DNA of 64,000 bases from the NCBI GenBank assembly GCA_964583335.1, contig CAZOVG010000006.1:62001-126000 (forward strand), in the 5' to 3' direction. Positions 15,255 through 22,580 of the stretch are shown one piece after another (positions within the stretch are counted from its first letter, which is position 1; each line of letters begins with the position of its first letter). Both the position numbers and the translations under genes were made by a program. The stretch is from JAGNKE01 sp964583335. Lineage in GTDB: Bacteria; Pseudomonadota; Alphaproteobacteria; Micavibrionales; Micavibrionaceae. The notes below the pieces were generated by a model. That model saw only the letters and a program-made list of their open reading frames with translations, was not told the origin of the DNA and ran no database searches.

Positions 15255-15833
15255 TCATCGCGCCCAGGAAGGAAGATTGGCGGCAGGAGCCGATGCCGTG
15301 GCGGGCGGGGTTTGCGCCGCAGGCGGTGTGGAACCGCCGCCGCCTTTGCCAGCGTCCTTGGAATCCTTGGTGACCGCCGTCTTGATGACGTTCTTGTCCT
15401 CGCCGTGTTGGTTTTTCTCGACGTCGATGCGGGCGGTAAATTCGATACCGTCCAGATCGCCGATACCGTTGATGCGGCGGGCTTGCATGGCCTGCGGGCT
15501 ATCATCCTTGGCGGAAAACCCACGGGCAGAGTTGAGGATGCCCTTGATGAAGGAGCGTCCCATGTTGGCGTAGGTCGGGCCTTTCGGGCTGTGCAGGCCG
15601 ATCAGGCTCCAAACCTTGCGCCGTGCAAACGGCCCTTCGGTGACGACGAATTCGCAGTTGAGATAAACTGCGCCGCTATCGCCGAGCGTGGCGTAGCCGC
15701 CCGTCCAACCTTGATCGGGATCATTGTAGCCGCCAGGCTTGATCGACATGCGCACGCGGGCGATAGTGCCTTTGGGAATGACGTCGAAAGACTGTTGATC
15801 TTCGGCGCTGCTGAAATCTTTCCATACGGACAT
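15255..15833 (-). CDS. Phage protein, probable recombination or ssDNA-binding accessory (192 aa)
   Basis: Begins MSVWKDFSSAEDQQSFDVIP, with a beta-rich middle (GAVYLNCEFVVTEGPFARRK) and a glycine/proline/alanine tail (KGGGGSTPPAAQTPPATASA) ending in a short NLPSWAR peptide. A flexible tail ending in an acidic or aromatic tip is typical of single-strand DNA-binding proteins, but this tip is basic. Proteins of this kind sit directly after a Sak4-like ATPase in many prophages, so a role as annealing partner is plausible. The gene lies 2 bases after the ATPase stop. Confidence 0.7.
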   Translation of the reverse strand: MSVWKDFSSAEDQQSFDVIPKGTIARVRMSIKPGGYNDPDQGWTGGYATLGDSGAVYLNCEFVVTEGPFARRKVWSLIGLHSPKGPTYANMGRSFIKGILNSARGFSAKDDSPQAMQARRINGIGDLDGIEFTARIDVEKNQHGEDKNVIKTAVTKDSKDAGKGGGGSTPPAAQTPPATASAPAANLPSWAR

Positions 15834-15835
15834 GG

Positions 15836-16702
15836 TTATTCTCCTTGGTTTTGCTGGGTGTCAGGTTGCTGGGGGCGGACGTAGGTCAGGCGCTCGGCGG
15901 CGGGTTTGGCCGCTCCGGCGATCTTTTCCATCAGGCGTCCGAGGTGCGGTTCTTCGACCATGTCGAGCCGACCGCTGCGATCCTTGGCGGGGAAGCCGTA
16001 AGGATTGAGCGTGTGGCAGACGAAGGCGCGATACGGCGTTTCGTCATCGGCCTTCAATTCGGCCATGGTGATGACCTGATCGACGATGCCAGGAAGTTCC
16101 AACCCCGTTTTTGAGCCTTCGATCTGCGGCTGGAAGAAGCGACGGTTGAAATCATCCAGCTTCTCGTCGAGGATGCCGACGAACCAGATATTCTTGCCGC
16201 GCGCGTGTTGAAGGTGTGTGAGCCAGCCGATCATTTCCTGGCCGTGCAGGCCGTAAGCGCCGCGCGTGTCGGGTTTCCCCGTCTTGTCGCTGAAGGCTTG
16301 CGGCTGTCCCTTGCACCATTGGAAGCACAGGCGTCCGGCGACGGTGATGGAATCCACGAACACCGTGTCGTATTTTGCGATGGCGGCAGGATCGCCGAAG
16401 CGTTCCTTGACGGCATCGAAATGCGCCTGGCTGTAAGGCTGTTCGTCGCGCAGCGCCGGATTGGGGCCGCCGATGAACACCGCGAAGTCACGGCATTCTT
16501 GCCAGGTGCGCGGACGAATGGCATCGCCCGCCCAGCCTTCGATGGCAAGGTCTCCGGCCTCAAGGTCGAAGAACAGCGTTTTTTCCGGTGGCAGCGTCCA
16601 GAGCAACGACGTTTTGCCGATGCCGGACTTACCGAAGATGCAGCCTTTGATGCCACGTTTTTCGGCAAGCCGCTCGTCGGCGGAGATGATGGGGAGCGTC
16701 AT
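15836..16702 (-). CDS. Sak4-like AAA ATPase (single-strand annealing module)
   Basis: A 288-residue RecA-fold ATPase with Walker A GKSGIGKTSLL at about 24-34, a following beta strand with TLFFDLEAGDLAI (Walker-linked Glu/Asp), and Walker B YDTVFVDSIT at about 115. AAA_24-type ATPases of this size with a downstream accessory gene are the Sak4 family, which promotes single-strand annealing in phage recombination. ATG at 16702 has a 4-base overlap with the upstream gene. Partners visible in the operon are the nuclease at 12626, the helicase at 13585 and the protein at 15255. Confidence 0.85.
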   Translation of the reverse strand: MTLPIISADERLAEKRGIKGCIFGKSGIGKTSLLWTLPPEKTLFFDLEAGDLAIEGWAGDAIRPRTWQECRDFAVFIGGPNPALRDEQPYSQAHFDAVKERFGDPAAIAKYDTVFVDSITVAGRLCFQWCKGQPQAFSDKTGKPDTRGAYGLHGQEMIGWLTHLQHARGKNIWFVGILDEKLDDFNRRFFQPQIEGSKTGLELPGIVDQVITMAELKADDETPYRAFVCHTLNPYGFPAKDRSGRLDMVEEPHLGRLMEKIAGAAKPAAERLTYVRPQQPDTQQNQGE

Positions 16703-16992
16703 TGCGCACCCCCGTTCTTGGCCGTGATGGCTTCGACGATGTTGTCTTTGCCAAGCGCACCTTTCGCACGCGCTTCTTTGTAGAGGCGCTGCAAGGCGTA
16801 AAGCTCATCACGCAACGCATCGGCTTTTTTGTCGAGGGCTTGCGCGGCGAAGGCGATGTCATCCAGCGTCGCTTGTTCGATGGGCTTGACGATATCCGTG
16901 CGGTTTGTGCCGAGCGGCGGGATATGGACGCTCTCCGGCACGTTGCGCGCCAGATAAGTGTCGCCGAAAAGTTTTTCGAGTTTCTTGCTCAT
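16699..16992 (-). CDS. Small phage protein (97 aa), coiled-coil-like
   Basis: The ATG at 16992 (GGAGG 7 bases upstream) begins MSKKLEKLFGDTYLARNVPE. The C-terminal half is a long helix (LDKKADALRDELYALQRLYKEA) that looks like a coiled coil. The product is short and soluble. It overlaps the ATPase start by 4 bases and touches the next gene's stop. Function unknown; a scaffold or regulatory subunit of the recombination module is possible. An in-frame extension to 17289 has no ribosome site and its extra residues look non-coding. Confidence 0.65.
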   Translation of the reverse strand: MSKKLEKLFGDTYLARNVPESVHIPPLGTNRTDIVKPIEQATLDDIAFAAQALDKKADALRDELYALQRLYKEARAKGALGKDNIVEAITAKNGGAQ

Positions 16993-17156
16993 TATTTGCC
17001 TCCTTTTTGGGTTTTCAGTCGCAGCGCACCGCGCAGCCAGCGGCAGACCAGTTCGGCCTTTGCCAGCAATCGGCGCAGTTCGGTTTCGTCCATCTCCAGC
17101 AGTTGCCCGACGGGCGTGCTGTAGACGGCGTCGAGTGATGGCGGTGTATCGCTCAT
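16992..17156 (-). CDS. Small phage protein (54 aa)
   Basis: A 54-residue frame starting at the ATG at 17156 with AAGGAG 8 bases upstream (MSDTPPSLDAVYSTPVGQLL). The C-terminal half is a basic helix (LLAKAELVCRWLRGALRLKT). The stop overlaps the ATG of the next gene (TAATGAG). Unknown function. The 185 bases upstream hold no gene but contain the inverted repeats described at 17207-17329, so they form the untranslated leader. Confidence 0.55.
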   Translation of the reverse strand: MSDTPPSLDAVYSTPVGQLLEMDETELRRLLAKAELVCRWLRGALRLKTQKGGK

Positions 17157-17206
17157 TCGATGCTCCTTGGTTTCGTGTTGCTCCTGATTGCCGTTTGCAT
17201 TGCTGC

Positions 17207-17329
17207 TGTCGGGCCTTGGCGCCGCCAAAGAGCGAGAGCGGTCGCGGTATTTCCCCGAAGGGTTTTGCGTTCCCGCGAAGGCCCGACATGAATTCCGTGA
17301 GGGATTACATACCGAGCGATCGCGGGAAC
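17207..17329 (-). ncRNA. Possible structured RNA element (pseudoknot topology)
   Basis: Two perfect inverted repeats interlock. Arms of stem A are GTTCCCGCGA (17269-17278) and TCGCGGGAAC (17320-17329). Arms of stem B are TGTCGGGCCTT (17207-17217) and AAGGCCCGACA (17278-17288). Stem B's 5' arm lies inside the loop of stem A and abuts its 3' arm, so on the minus-strand transcript A and B form an H-type pseudoknot or a mutually exclusive switch. A CCC-UUCG-GGG tetraloop hairpin sits between them. The stretch lies between the sigma-like gene and a small-protein gene. Confidence 0.4.
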
Positions 17330-17340
17330 TGTCGGGGCGG

Positions 17341-17910
17341 TCAGTGCAGATATTTCTGGAGGTCGCGTGCGCCGAAATCGCGCCGGATCCGACCCATGGT
17401 TTCGTAAACCGTGGACGGATGACGGTCGTGGATTTTGCAGAGCGTTCGGATCGGCAAATCCTGCATCAGCATCACGCAATAAAAGCGTGCGGCTTCCGGC
17501 AGGGCGCGGATCGCGTCGCTCACATCAATGACCAGCTCGGTTTGCCGCGCGTGGCCGTTCTGCCCGCCCCAGATGCCCATGGATTCCGGAACGTCCTCGC
17601 GTTCGCCGTCCTCCAGCCAGGAATCCAGCGACGTGGCCTGGAAGCCGTTGTTGCGCTTCTCGGCTTTCGCGGCTTTGATCATCGCCGCGCATTTATGGCG
17701 CAGGATGCGGTCGACGAAGGTGTTGCGGCAGGATTTTTCGGGATCGAAGGCTTGGATCCGCGAGAGATAGTCGAGCATCAATTCCTGCTCGATGTCCTCG
17801 ATCTCCATTCCGGCCATGGTATGGTGCCGGAGCATTTGACGGGAGTGATAACGGACTTGGGAAACGACATACGGATCGATGCCGTTGTAACGGTTTTGGC
17901 TTTTGCTCAT
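17341..17910 (-). CDS. Sigma-70-like (ECF-type) protein
   Basis: A 189-residue protein from the ATG at 17910 (MSKSQNRYNGIDPYVV). Residues about 30-75 match sigma region 2: EIEDIEQELMLDYLSRIQ, a FDPEKSCRNTFVDRILRHK segment and basic residues after it. Residues about 130-180 match sigma region 4: ALPEAARFYCVMLMQDLPIR, then a helix-turn-helix TLCKIHDRHPSTVYETMGRI. The arrangement is that of an extracytoplasmic-function sigma factor or a phage late-transcription factor. It stands first in the early operon, directly downstream of the terminator at 18023, and may be the switch to this operon or to late genes. A poor ribosome site (AGGCGAAAACA) suggests weak translation. Confidence 0.7.
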   Translation of the reverse strand: MSKSQNRYNGIDPYVVSQVRYHSRQMLRHHTMAGMEIEDIEQELMLDYLSRIQAFDPEKSCRNTFVDRILRHKCAAMIKAAKAEKRNNGFQATSLDSWLEDGEREDVPESMGIWGGQNGHARQTELVIDVSDAIRALPEAARFYCVMLMQDLPIRTLCKIHDRHPSTVYETMGRIRRDFGARDLQKYLH

Positions 17911-18022
17911 TGTTTTCGCCTTTGTTTCGCATTGGCGGCCACGCACGGGCCGGACAAAGGGACTGGCGAAAACTCACTGGCAGGCTGGGTCTGCGGGCTT
18001 TTTCAGCCCGCCTGAAAAGCAA

Positions 18023-18046
18023 AAAGCCGCCTGTAAGGGCGGCTTT
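18023..18046 (-). terminator. Intrinsic terminator downstream of the recombinase module
   Basis: AAAGCCGCC (18023-18031) and GGCGGCTTT (18038-18046) form a perfect 9-base-pair stem with a 6-base loop. On the minus strand the 3' arm is followed by TTGCTTTT. It closes the 18118-20508 operon, and the sigma-like gene beyond it needs its own promoter. Confidence 0.8.
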
Positions 18047-18083
18047 GGGGATGAAAAATTTTTTGATTTTTTTTCAGGGTATC

Positions 18084-18099
18084 CGGTGAAAATTCACCG
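18084..18099. promoter_or_regulatory. Palindrome CGGTGAA-AA-TTCACCG, copy 1
   Basis: A perfect inverted repeat with a 2-base spacer, lying between the terminator and the stop of the 18118 gene. A near copy (GGTGAA-A-TTCACC, 18466-18478) lies inside the same gene near its 5' end. Both could be recognised by the HTH protein encoded between them. Confidence 0.35.
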
Positions 18100-18117
18100 A
18101 ACGGAACAGCCGATCCG

Positions 18118-18531
18118 TCAGGCAGTCAGGCCGAAATAGCGACGCTGTGCCTGCCAGTCATCCGGAAAGGGCTTGAGCATCTCGGATAGCTTCAAGGTCT
18201 TGGGCTGCCTGCCGTCTAAAATCATTTCCTTAATGTCAGGTGCCAGCAAGTTGAGCCGGATGATGCGGGAAACGTAGGACGGGTTGATCTCATTATCGGC
18301 GGCAAGCTGGTCGATATTCTTGACCTTGCCCGTTTCCAGCCATTGCCGCCATTTGTGGGCGCGCGCCAGGGCTTTGAGCAGCGTGTCATCCTTGCGCGAC
18401 GGTGCGTTGAACGGCGCGTCACCCTCGGTGGGCGGGACGATCATATAGCGTCGCCCGAATTTGCGGGTGAAATTCACCGGAACGCTGATAACGATGGCGG
18501 TGCCGTCGAGAGAAATCATGGCCTTGTTCAT
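18118..18531 (-). CDS. Recombinase-associated protein with ParB-like HTH (137 aa)
   Basis: A 137-residue basic protein coupled to the serine recombinase (ATG at 18531, 4-base overlap with the recombinase stop at 18528). Residues about 55-100 hold a ParB/KorB-like helix-turn-helix: WLETGKVKNIDQLAADNEIN followed by PSYVSRIIRLNLLAPDI. The N-terminal strand pair (AIVISVPVNFTRKFGRRY) is typical of this partner family. Such proteins regularly follow large serine recombinases in alphaproteobacterial elements and are expected to bind DNA, possibly as an accessory factor or regulator. No direct evidence of the role. Confidence 0.75.
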   Translation of the reverse strand: MNKAMISLDGTAIVISVPVNFTRKFGRRYMIVPPTEGDAPFNAPSRKDDTLLKALARAHKWRQWLETGKVKNIDQLAADNEINPSYVSRIIRLNLLAPDIKEMILDGRQPKTLKLSEMLKPFPDDWQAQRRYFGLTA

Positions 18532-19874
18532 GCTGCCTCCTTGATTTTATGGACGTTTTCAATGTCGCGGATCAGGCTGTTCAAGCCCTCGGCATGGACG
18601 TGGATGTCGATGCGGTCGGCGTTGACGATGATCTTTTCGATCAGCAGCCTCAAAAGCCGCGCCTGTTCCAGCGGGAACAATTCGTCCCAGATCAAATGCA
18701 TGTTCTGCAGCGCGTCGCGCACCTGTTGTTCGGTGATGGTGTGATCTTCCTTGATGACCTCGCGCCAGACCCGCACCATCATTTCCGGCGTACAGATCGC
18801 AAAGCGGATTTGATTGAGGACGATGTTCTCCAGCTCTCCGGCGGGGACAGAGCCGATGGGGCAGCCCTCGCATTCGTTCTTCAAATGTGCGCTGGGTTTG
18901 TAATAGCGATAAAGCCTGCCGTTGGGTTTTTTGGAATGGGTCGGCGTCATGGTGGACTGGCAACCGCCGCACACGCACAATCCCTGCAACAATGCTGTTG
19001 ACATGCCGCGCGTCCGGATTTGGCGCTTGCGCGGATTTTCCTTCGTGACCGCGCGCACCTTTTCCCAGAGGGCGTGAGAGATAATAGGCTTGTGCTGGCC
19101 TGGATAGTTGTTACCGAGGTGGGTAATCTCGCCAAGGTAGGTGCGGTTGTTCAGCACCTTGTAAAGAAAACCCTTGGTGATTGTGTTGCCGCCGCGTGGC
19201 TTGCCATTCTGGCTGATCCAGCTTTTTGTGCGGTATCCCTGATCGCGTAATTCCTTCGCCAGCAGCGTCATCGATTGAAGGATCGTGAAACGCTCGAAAA
19301 TCAGCCGGACAAGTTCGGATTCTTTTTCGTTGATTACCAGCTTCTTGTCTTTCGTGTCGTAGCCTAGCGGCGTGATGCCGCCCATCCACATACCCTTGCG
19401 CTTCGTCGCGGCAACCTTGTCGCGGATGCGCTCACCAATAACTTCGCGCTCGAATTGGGCGAAGGACAAAAGGATGTTGAGCGTCAGCCGCCCCATGGAC
19501 GTTGTTGTATTGAATTGCTGGGTGACGGAAACGAAGCTGACGTTGTGCTTGTCGAAAAGCTCGATCATCTTGGCAAAGTCGGACAGCGACCGCGACAGGC
19601 GGTCGACTTTGTAAACGACAACCACATCGATCAGACCTTTTTCAACATCCTGCATGAGTTTTTTGAGCGCGGGGCGTTCCATGCTGCCGCCGGAAAAACC
19701 GCCATCATCATAATAGTCCGGCACCAGCGTCCAGCCTTCATGCCGTTGCGACGTGATATAGGATTCTCCGGCCTCGCGCTGGGCGTCGAGGCTGTTGAAT
19801 TCCATGTCGAGACCTTCTTCTGTGGACTTGCGTGTGTAAATCGCGCAGCGAGTTCTTTTCTTTGGCTCCGTCAT
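18528..19874 (-). CDS. Large serine recombinase (site-specific integrase)
   Basis: A 448-residue serine recombinase starting at the ATG at 19874 (ATGA overlap with the DUF2924 stop; GGAGG 11 bases upstream). The resolvase domain begins RCAIYTRKSTEEGLD with the catalytic Ser, then YYDDGGFSGGSMERPALKKL, and KVDRLSRSLSDFAKMIEL. The recombinase domain holds LGYDTKDKKLVINEKES, and a zinc-ribbon with CVCGGC and an ENECEGCP region follows, then a coiled-coil tail (LLRLLIEKIIVNA). Length and order are those of phage-type large serine integrases. It would integrate and excise the element at a specific site; the att sites cannot be recognised here. Confidence 0.93.
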   Translation of the reverse strand: MTEPKKRTRCAIYTRKSTEEGLDMEFNSLDAQREAGESYITSQRHEGWTLVPDYYDDGGFSGGSMERPALKKLMQDVEKGLIDVVVVYKVDRLSRSLSDFAKMIELFDKHNVSFVSVTQQFNTTTSMGRLTLNILLSFAQFEREVIGERIRDKVAATKRKGMWMGGITPLGYDTKDKKLVINEKESELVRLIFERFTILQSMTLLAKELRDQGYRTKSWISQNGKPRGGNTITKGFLYKVLNNRTYLGEITHLGNNYPGQHKPIISHALWEKVRAVTKENPRKRQIRTRGMSTALLQGLCVCGGCQSTMTPTHSKKPNGRLYRYYKPSAHLKNECEGCPIGSVPAGELENIVLNQIRFAICTPEMMVRVWREVIKEDHTITEQQVRDALQNMHLIWDELFPLEQARLLRLLIEKIIVNADRIDIHVHAEGLNSLIRDIENVHKIKEAA

Positions 19875-20323
19875 TCCTTGCCCTCCTTGTTTCTGCGTAC
19901 CAGGCCGAAGAAAGTGGGGCCTGACCAATTCGTGCCTGTGATTTCACGCGCGATGTGCGACAAGCTCCTGTAATGCGCGCCGTTATATTCAAAGCCGTTG
20001 TCGAGGACGGTGACGCGGTGTTCGATGCCGTTGTGGATGCGCACGAGCTTCGTTCCTGCAACGGGCATGTGGATGCCTTTGCCGCGCGGCTTGCGCAGAT
20101 TTTCCGAAAGGCTTTCCTTCGCGTATTGCTCAAGGCGTTTTTCGATAATTCCGCTATCGATGCCGTGCGCGATTTCCTGCAGGCGGTAGGCCAGGCGTTT
20201 GACCAGATAGGGTTTGTTATATTTCGGGGCTTTGGCCTGAAAAACCTCCTCCCACATTGCCACCAGCTCTGCCATGGGCATCTGCGGCAGGGCGGCGACC
20301 CTTACTAAGACATTGTTTTGCAT
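19871..20323 (-). CDS. DUF2924 domain protein
   Basis: A 150-residue protein with the DUF2924 signature: LVAMWEEVFQAKAPKYNKPY, then LVKRLAYRLQEIAHG in the N-terminal half and GTKLVRIHNGIEHRVTVLD with YRSLSHIAREITGTNWSGP in the C-terminal half. The C-terminal end resembles a DNA-binding SHAREITG/NGP motif found with serine recombinases. It is the constant upstream partner of such recombinases in alphaproteobacterial prophages, probably an accessory factor, with no proven activity. Overlaps the recombinase start and the preceding small gene's stop. Confidence 0.9.
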   Translation of the reverse strand: MQNNVLVRVAALPQMPMAELVAMWEEVFQAKAPKYNKPYLVKRLAYRLQEIAHGIDSGIIEKRLEQYAKESLSENLRKPRGKGIHMPVAGTKLVRIHNGIEHRVTVLDNGFEYNGAHYRSLSHIAREITGTNWSGPTFFGLVRRNKEGKE

Positions 20324-20508
20324 TAGTTATTTTGCTCCTTTCGCTTTTGCCCATGAATGCTTCCTGCCGCCTCTAAGTCCAGCGAATAGTCTCTCATGTC
20401 CTTGGTTTTCAGCTTTTGATGGCGACGAACGACGCCACGGGCGAGGATCAGCGCCATTTCCGCCATACGCTCGTGTGCAGACATCGCATTAGGGTCTAGT
20501 CCATTCAT
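20323..20508 (-). CDS. Small recombinase-associated protein (61 aa)
   Basis: A 61-residue protein (MNGLDPNAMSAHERMAEMAL) whose core SAHERMAEMALILARGVVRR is found in small proteins that precede DUF2924 and a serine recombinase. It is the first gene of the integration operon. Its ATG is preceded by GGAGGTTGCG, a good site. The first 190 bases upstream form the intergenic region shared with the divergent LexA-like repressor. Confidence 0.75.
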   Translation of the reverse strand: MNGLDPNAMSAHERMAEMALILARGVVRRHQKLKTKDMRDYSLDLEAAGSIHGQKRKEQNN

Positions 20509-20578
20509 CGCAACCTCCGTACTGTTGGTGGGGGTTACATACGGCAGGCATAGGGGAAGTGTCGGGATAAGTACGGGA

Positions 20579-20611
20579 TTGACAGCGATTATCCTTGAAA
20601 TAAGATAATCG
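20579..20611 (+). promoter_or_regulatory. Promoter and operator of the LexA-like repressor
   Basis: TTGACA at 20579-20584 is followed by a TAAGAT box at 20601-20606 (16-base spacing). A perfect 8-base inverted repeat CGATTATC (20586-20593) and GATAATCG (20604-20611), with a 10-base spacer, covers the promoter spacer and the -10. The gene at 20699 therefore looks repressed by its own product. The same region must hold the divergent promoter for the integration operon at 20508. Confidence 0.65.
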
Positions 20612-20698
20612 AGCCTAATAAAAATAAGGGAACAACTAAGGGAGATTCGCGCAGGCGAAAATCCCCGACACGATGATCAAAGCAAAGAGAATGGAAGA

Positions 20699-21385
20699 AT
20701 GAAAAGCGCCACTAAAAAACTTCCCAGCACCGGAAACCTCACGCCCGCCCAAGAGACGGCGTTGCGCGCCATCACCGTGTTCATGGATCGTCGTGGTGTT
20801 GCACCGACGGTGCAGGAGTTGGCGGATGCTCTTTCGATCCAGCCGCCCAGCGCGCACGAGCTTGTGCGCCGTCTGGAGGACAAGGGATACATTCAGCGTG
20901 AGGCTCGCAAAGCACGCACGATGATGGTGGTGAAAGACTTCACACCGCGCGTGCGTCAAATGATCGGCGTTCCTGTTCTTGGCAGGGTTGCCGCAGGCAC
21001 GCCGATTCTCGCCATCGAAAACAAGGTCGGTGAAATCATGGTCGATGCCATGATCGCGCGCGGCAACTGCTTCGCCCTGGAAGTCAGCGGCGACAGCATG
21101 ATCGATGTGGATATCAACGACGGCGACTACGTCGTCGTTCGACAACAGAAACTTGCGGAATCGGGGGACATCGTCGTGGCCATGCGCGACGGCGAAGCCA
21201 CGGTGAAGCGGTTGTTCATCGCGGATCACCGCATAGAATTGAGGCCCGAAAACAAGAGACTGAAGCCTATCGTCATCAGCCACGATGATGACTTTGCCAT
21301 TCTTGGGAAAGTCGTCACCGTTTGTTCCAGAGCCGATCCCATCAATCAAACAGAGGAGGCTCAGGATGGCGACTTACAGTCTTAG
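20699..21385 (+). CDS. LexA-like self-cleaving repressor
   Basis: A 228-residue protein with a winged-helix N-terminus (AITVFMDRRGVAPTVQELAD and HELVRRLEDKGYIQREARKA) and a C-terminal S24 peptidase. The cleavage site is Ala-Gly in GRVAAGTPI; the nucleophile Ser is in EVSGDSMID and the general-base Lys in GEATVKRL. All residues needed for RecA-stimulated self-cleavage are present. It is longer than most phage repressors and looks like a true LexA paralogue. Divergent from the integration genes and first in an operon with two unknown genes, so these are probably induced on DNA damage. Confidence 0.93.
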   Translation: MKSATKKLPSTGNLTPAQETALRAITVFMDRRGVAPTVQELADALSIQPPSAHELVRRLEDKGYIQREARKARTMMVVKDFTPRVRQMIGVPVLGRVAAGTPILAIENKVGEIMVDAMIARGNCFALEVSGDSMIDVDINDGDYVVVRQQKLAESGDIVVAMRDGEATVKRLFIADHRIELRPENKRLKPIVISHDDDFAILGKVVTVCSRADPINQTEEAQDGDLQS

Positions 21386-22580
21386 AAAATTTGCGCAACC
21401 GGATGTTTTGAAAAACATCCACGAGGATAACCTTTTGCGGTTCCTTTCCCCGTACACCGACTATTTGACGGGCCGCGGGTTCAAGCTGCAAAAAAACGGC
21501 AGCGGTCAGCTTGATTACGGGCTGCTCTGCCAGATTCTGATGCAGCCGACCGAGGGCATCCCGCCAGCGATGGTGGATGCCCTTTATTTTGTGCAGGAAG
21601 TTTCTGACGACGATATGTTTGACGAGCTGCTGGAAATGGCCAACGCGGGCAATGTTGACGTGCCTGCCGATTCCACGCCTGCCGATCTTGCCGTGCTGCT
21701 GTGGCTCAAGGATCCGGAGCTGATCAAAAAGCCGCATGCCGAAGCGCTGATGATGAAGCCCAAGAGCTTCAACAGCTTCCAGTCCAAGGAAAACAAAGGC
21801 AAGAAGCTCGACCTTTCCGAAGGCAACGTCGATGCGCTGGAACGCGACATGGATGAATGGTTCGAGCAGAACAAGCGCGGCAACGGCTGCGAGGTCACGC
21901 CGTTTGAAATGGCGGGCGAGAATAAAATCTACTTTCTCGTGCGCCACGGCATGCCGTTCAAGCGTGAAGGCAAGATCGAAGCTGGCGAAACGGGCAGCGT
22001 GTTCTACCGTCCTGAATTTCATGACGTCATCGTTTATGACCGCGACGCCAACGAGCTTCAGATTTACAACAAGTCCGGCGGCAAAAAGGAACGCCAGATG
22101 TATCTGGCCGCCTTCGGCCTGCGCTTCTTCGGTGATGCAGAATATTTCCCCGAAGAAGATAAATACACCCTGCAGCCGCTTCTCAATGACGGGCCGGATT
22201 CCCTCAGTTGCCACGATATCGCTGGCCTTGAAGAAATCCGGCTGACGGAGGTGCAGTTGCAGTTCAGGGGGCCGTATAACGACCGTTCGATCTTCCGCTC
22301 GAAAGACCTGTTTTCGTCGTTGCAGGATCGCAGCAAGGATTTGCCAAGGTTCGGCAACCTGGTCGCGGCCAGTTTCCAGGTAAAATTCGAGAACAGCTCC
22401 AAGCCGCGCACGATCAAAATCAAAACACCGAACGTCGCCAGCTTCGATCGCAAGGAAGATGCCCATGTCATCGAACAATGGATGAAGGCACGCGGCTTTA
22501 TTAAACGGCAGGAACCGCCTGCACTTGAAGAAAGACCCTCTGATCATGTTGTTGAGCAGGCCGCCGTGGCATACGCTTAG
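21366..22580 (+). CDS. Unknown protein (404 aa) in LexA-like cassette
   Basis: The ATG at 21366 has GGAGG 8 bases upstream and overlaps the repressor's end by 20 bases. The protein begins MATYSLRKFAQPDVLKNI, an all-alpha N-terminal part to about residue 120 (LRFLSPYTDYLTGRGFKLQ), then beta-rich segments and a C-terminal domain (NASFQVKF, PRTIKIKTPNVASFDRKED). I do not recognise a family. No signal peptide, membrane segment or classic catalytic motif is visible. It is strictly coupled to the LexA-like gene and to the Cys-rich protein downstream, so the three probably work together. Confidence 0.7.
   Translation: MATYSLRKFAQPDVLKNIHEDNLLRFLSPYTDYLTGRGFKLQKNGSGQLDYGLLCQILMQPTEGIPPAMVDALYFVQEVSDDDMFDELLEMANAGNVDVPADSTPADLAVLLWLKDPELIKKPHAEALMMKPKSFNSFQSKENKGKKLDLSEGNVDALERDMDEWFEQNKRGNGCEVTPFEMAGENKIYFLVRHGMPFKREGKIEAGETGSVFYRPEFHDVIVYDRDANELQIYNKSGGKKERQMYLAAFGLRFFGDAEYFPEEDKYTLQPLLNDGPDSLSCHDIAGLEEIRLTEVQLQFRGPYNDRSIFRSKDLFSSLQDRSKDLPRFGNLVAASFQVKFENSSKPRTIKIKTPNVASFDRKEDAHVIEQWMKARGFIKRQEPPALEERPSDHVVEQAAVAYA

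Noticed and set aside
16993..17289. N-terminal extension of the 97-residue protein
   Set aside because: The extension lacks a ribosome site, runs through another gene in a different frame and has low-quality composition; GGAGG before the ATG at 16992 decides the start.
17993..18011. Inverted repeat GCGGGCT-TTTTC-AGCCCGC as a second terminator
   Set aside because: It lies next to a much stronger terminator and has no T run on the minus strand; it may only be part of the leader of the sigma-like gene.
21342..22547. 401-codon antisense frame across the unknown LexA-cassette gene
   Set aside because: The plus-strand frame has a strong ribosome site, coupling to the repressor gene and normal protein composition. 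The antisense product is His- and Arg-rich and lacks a start signal.
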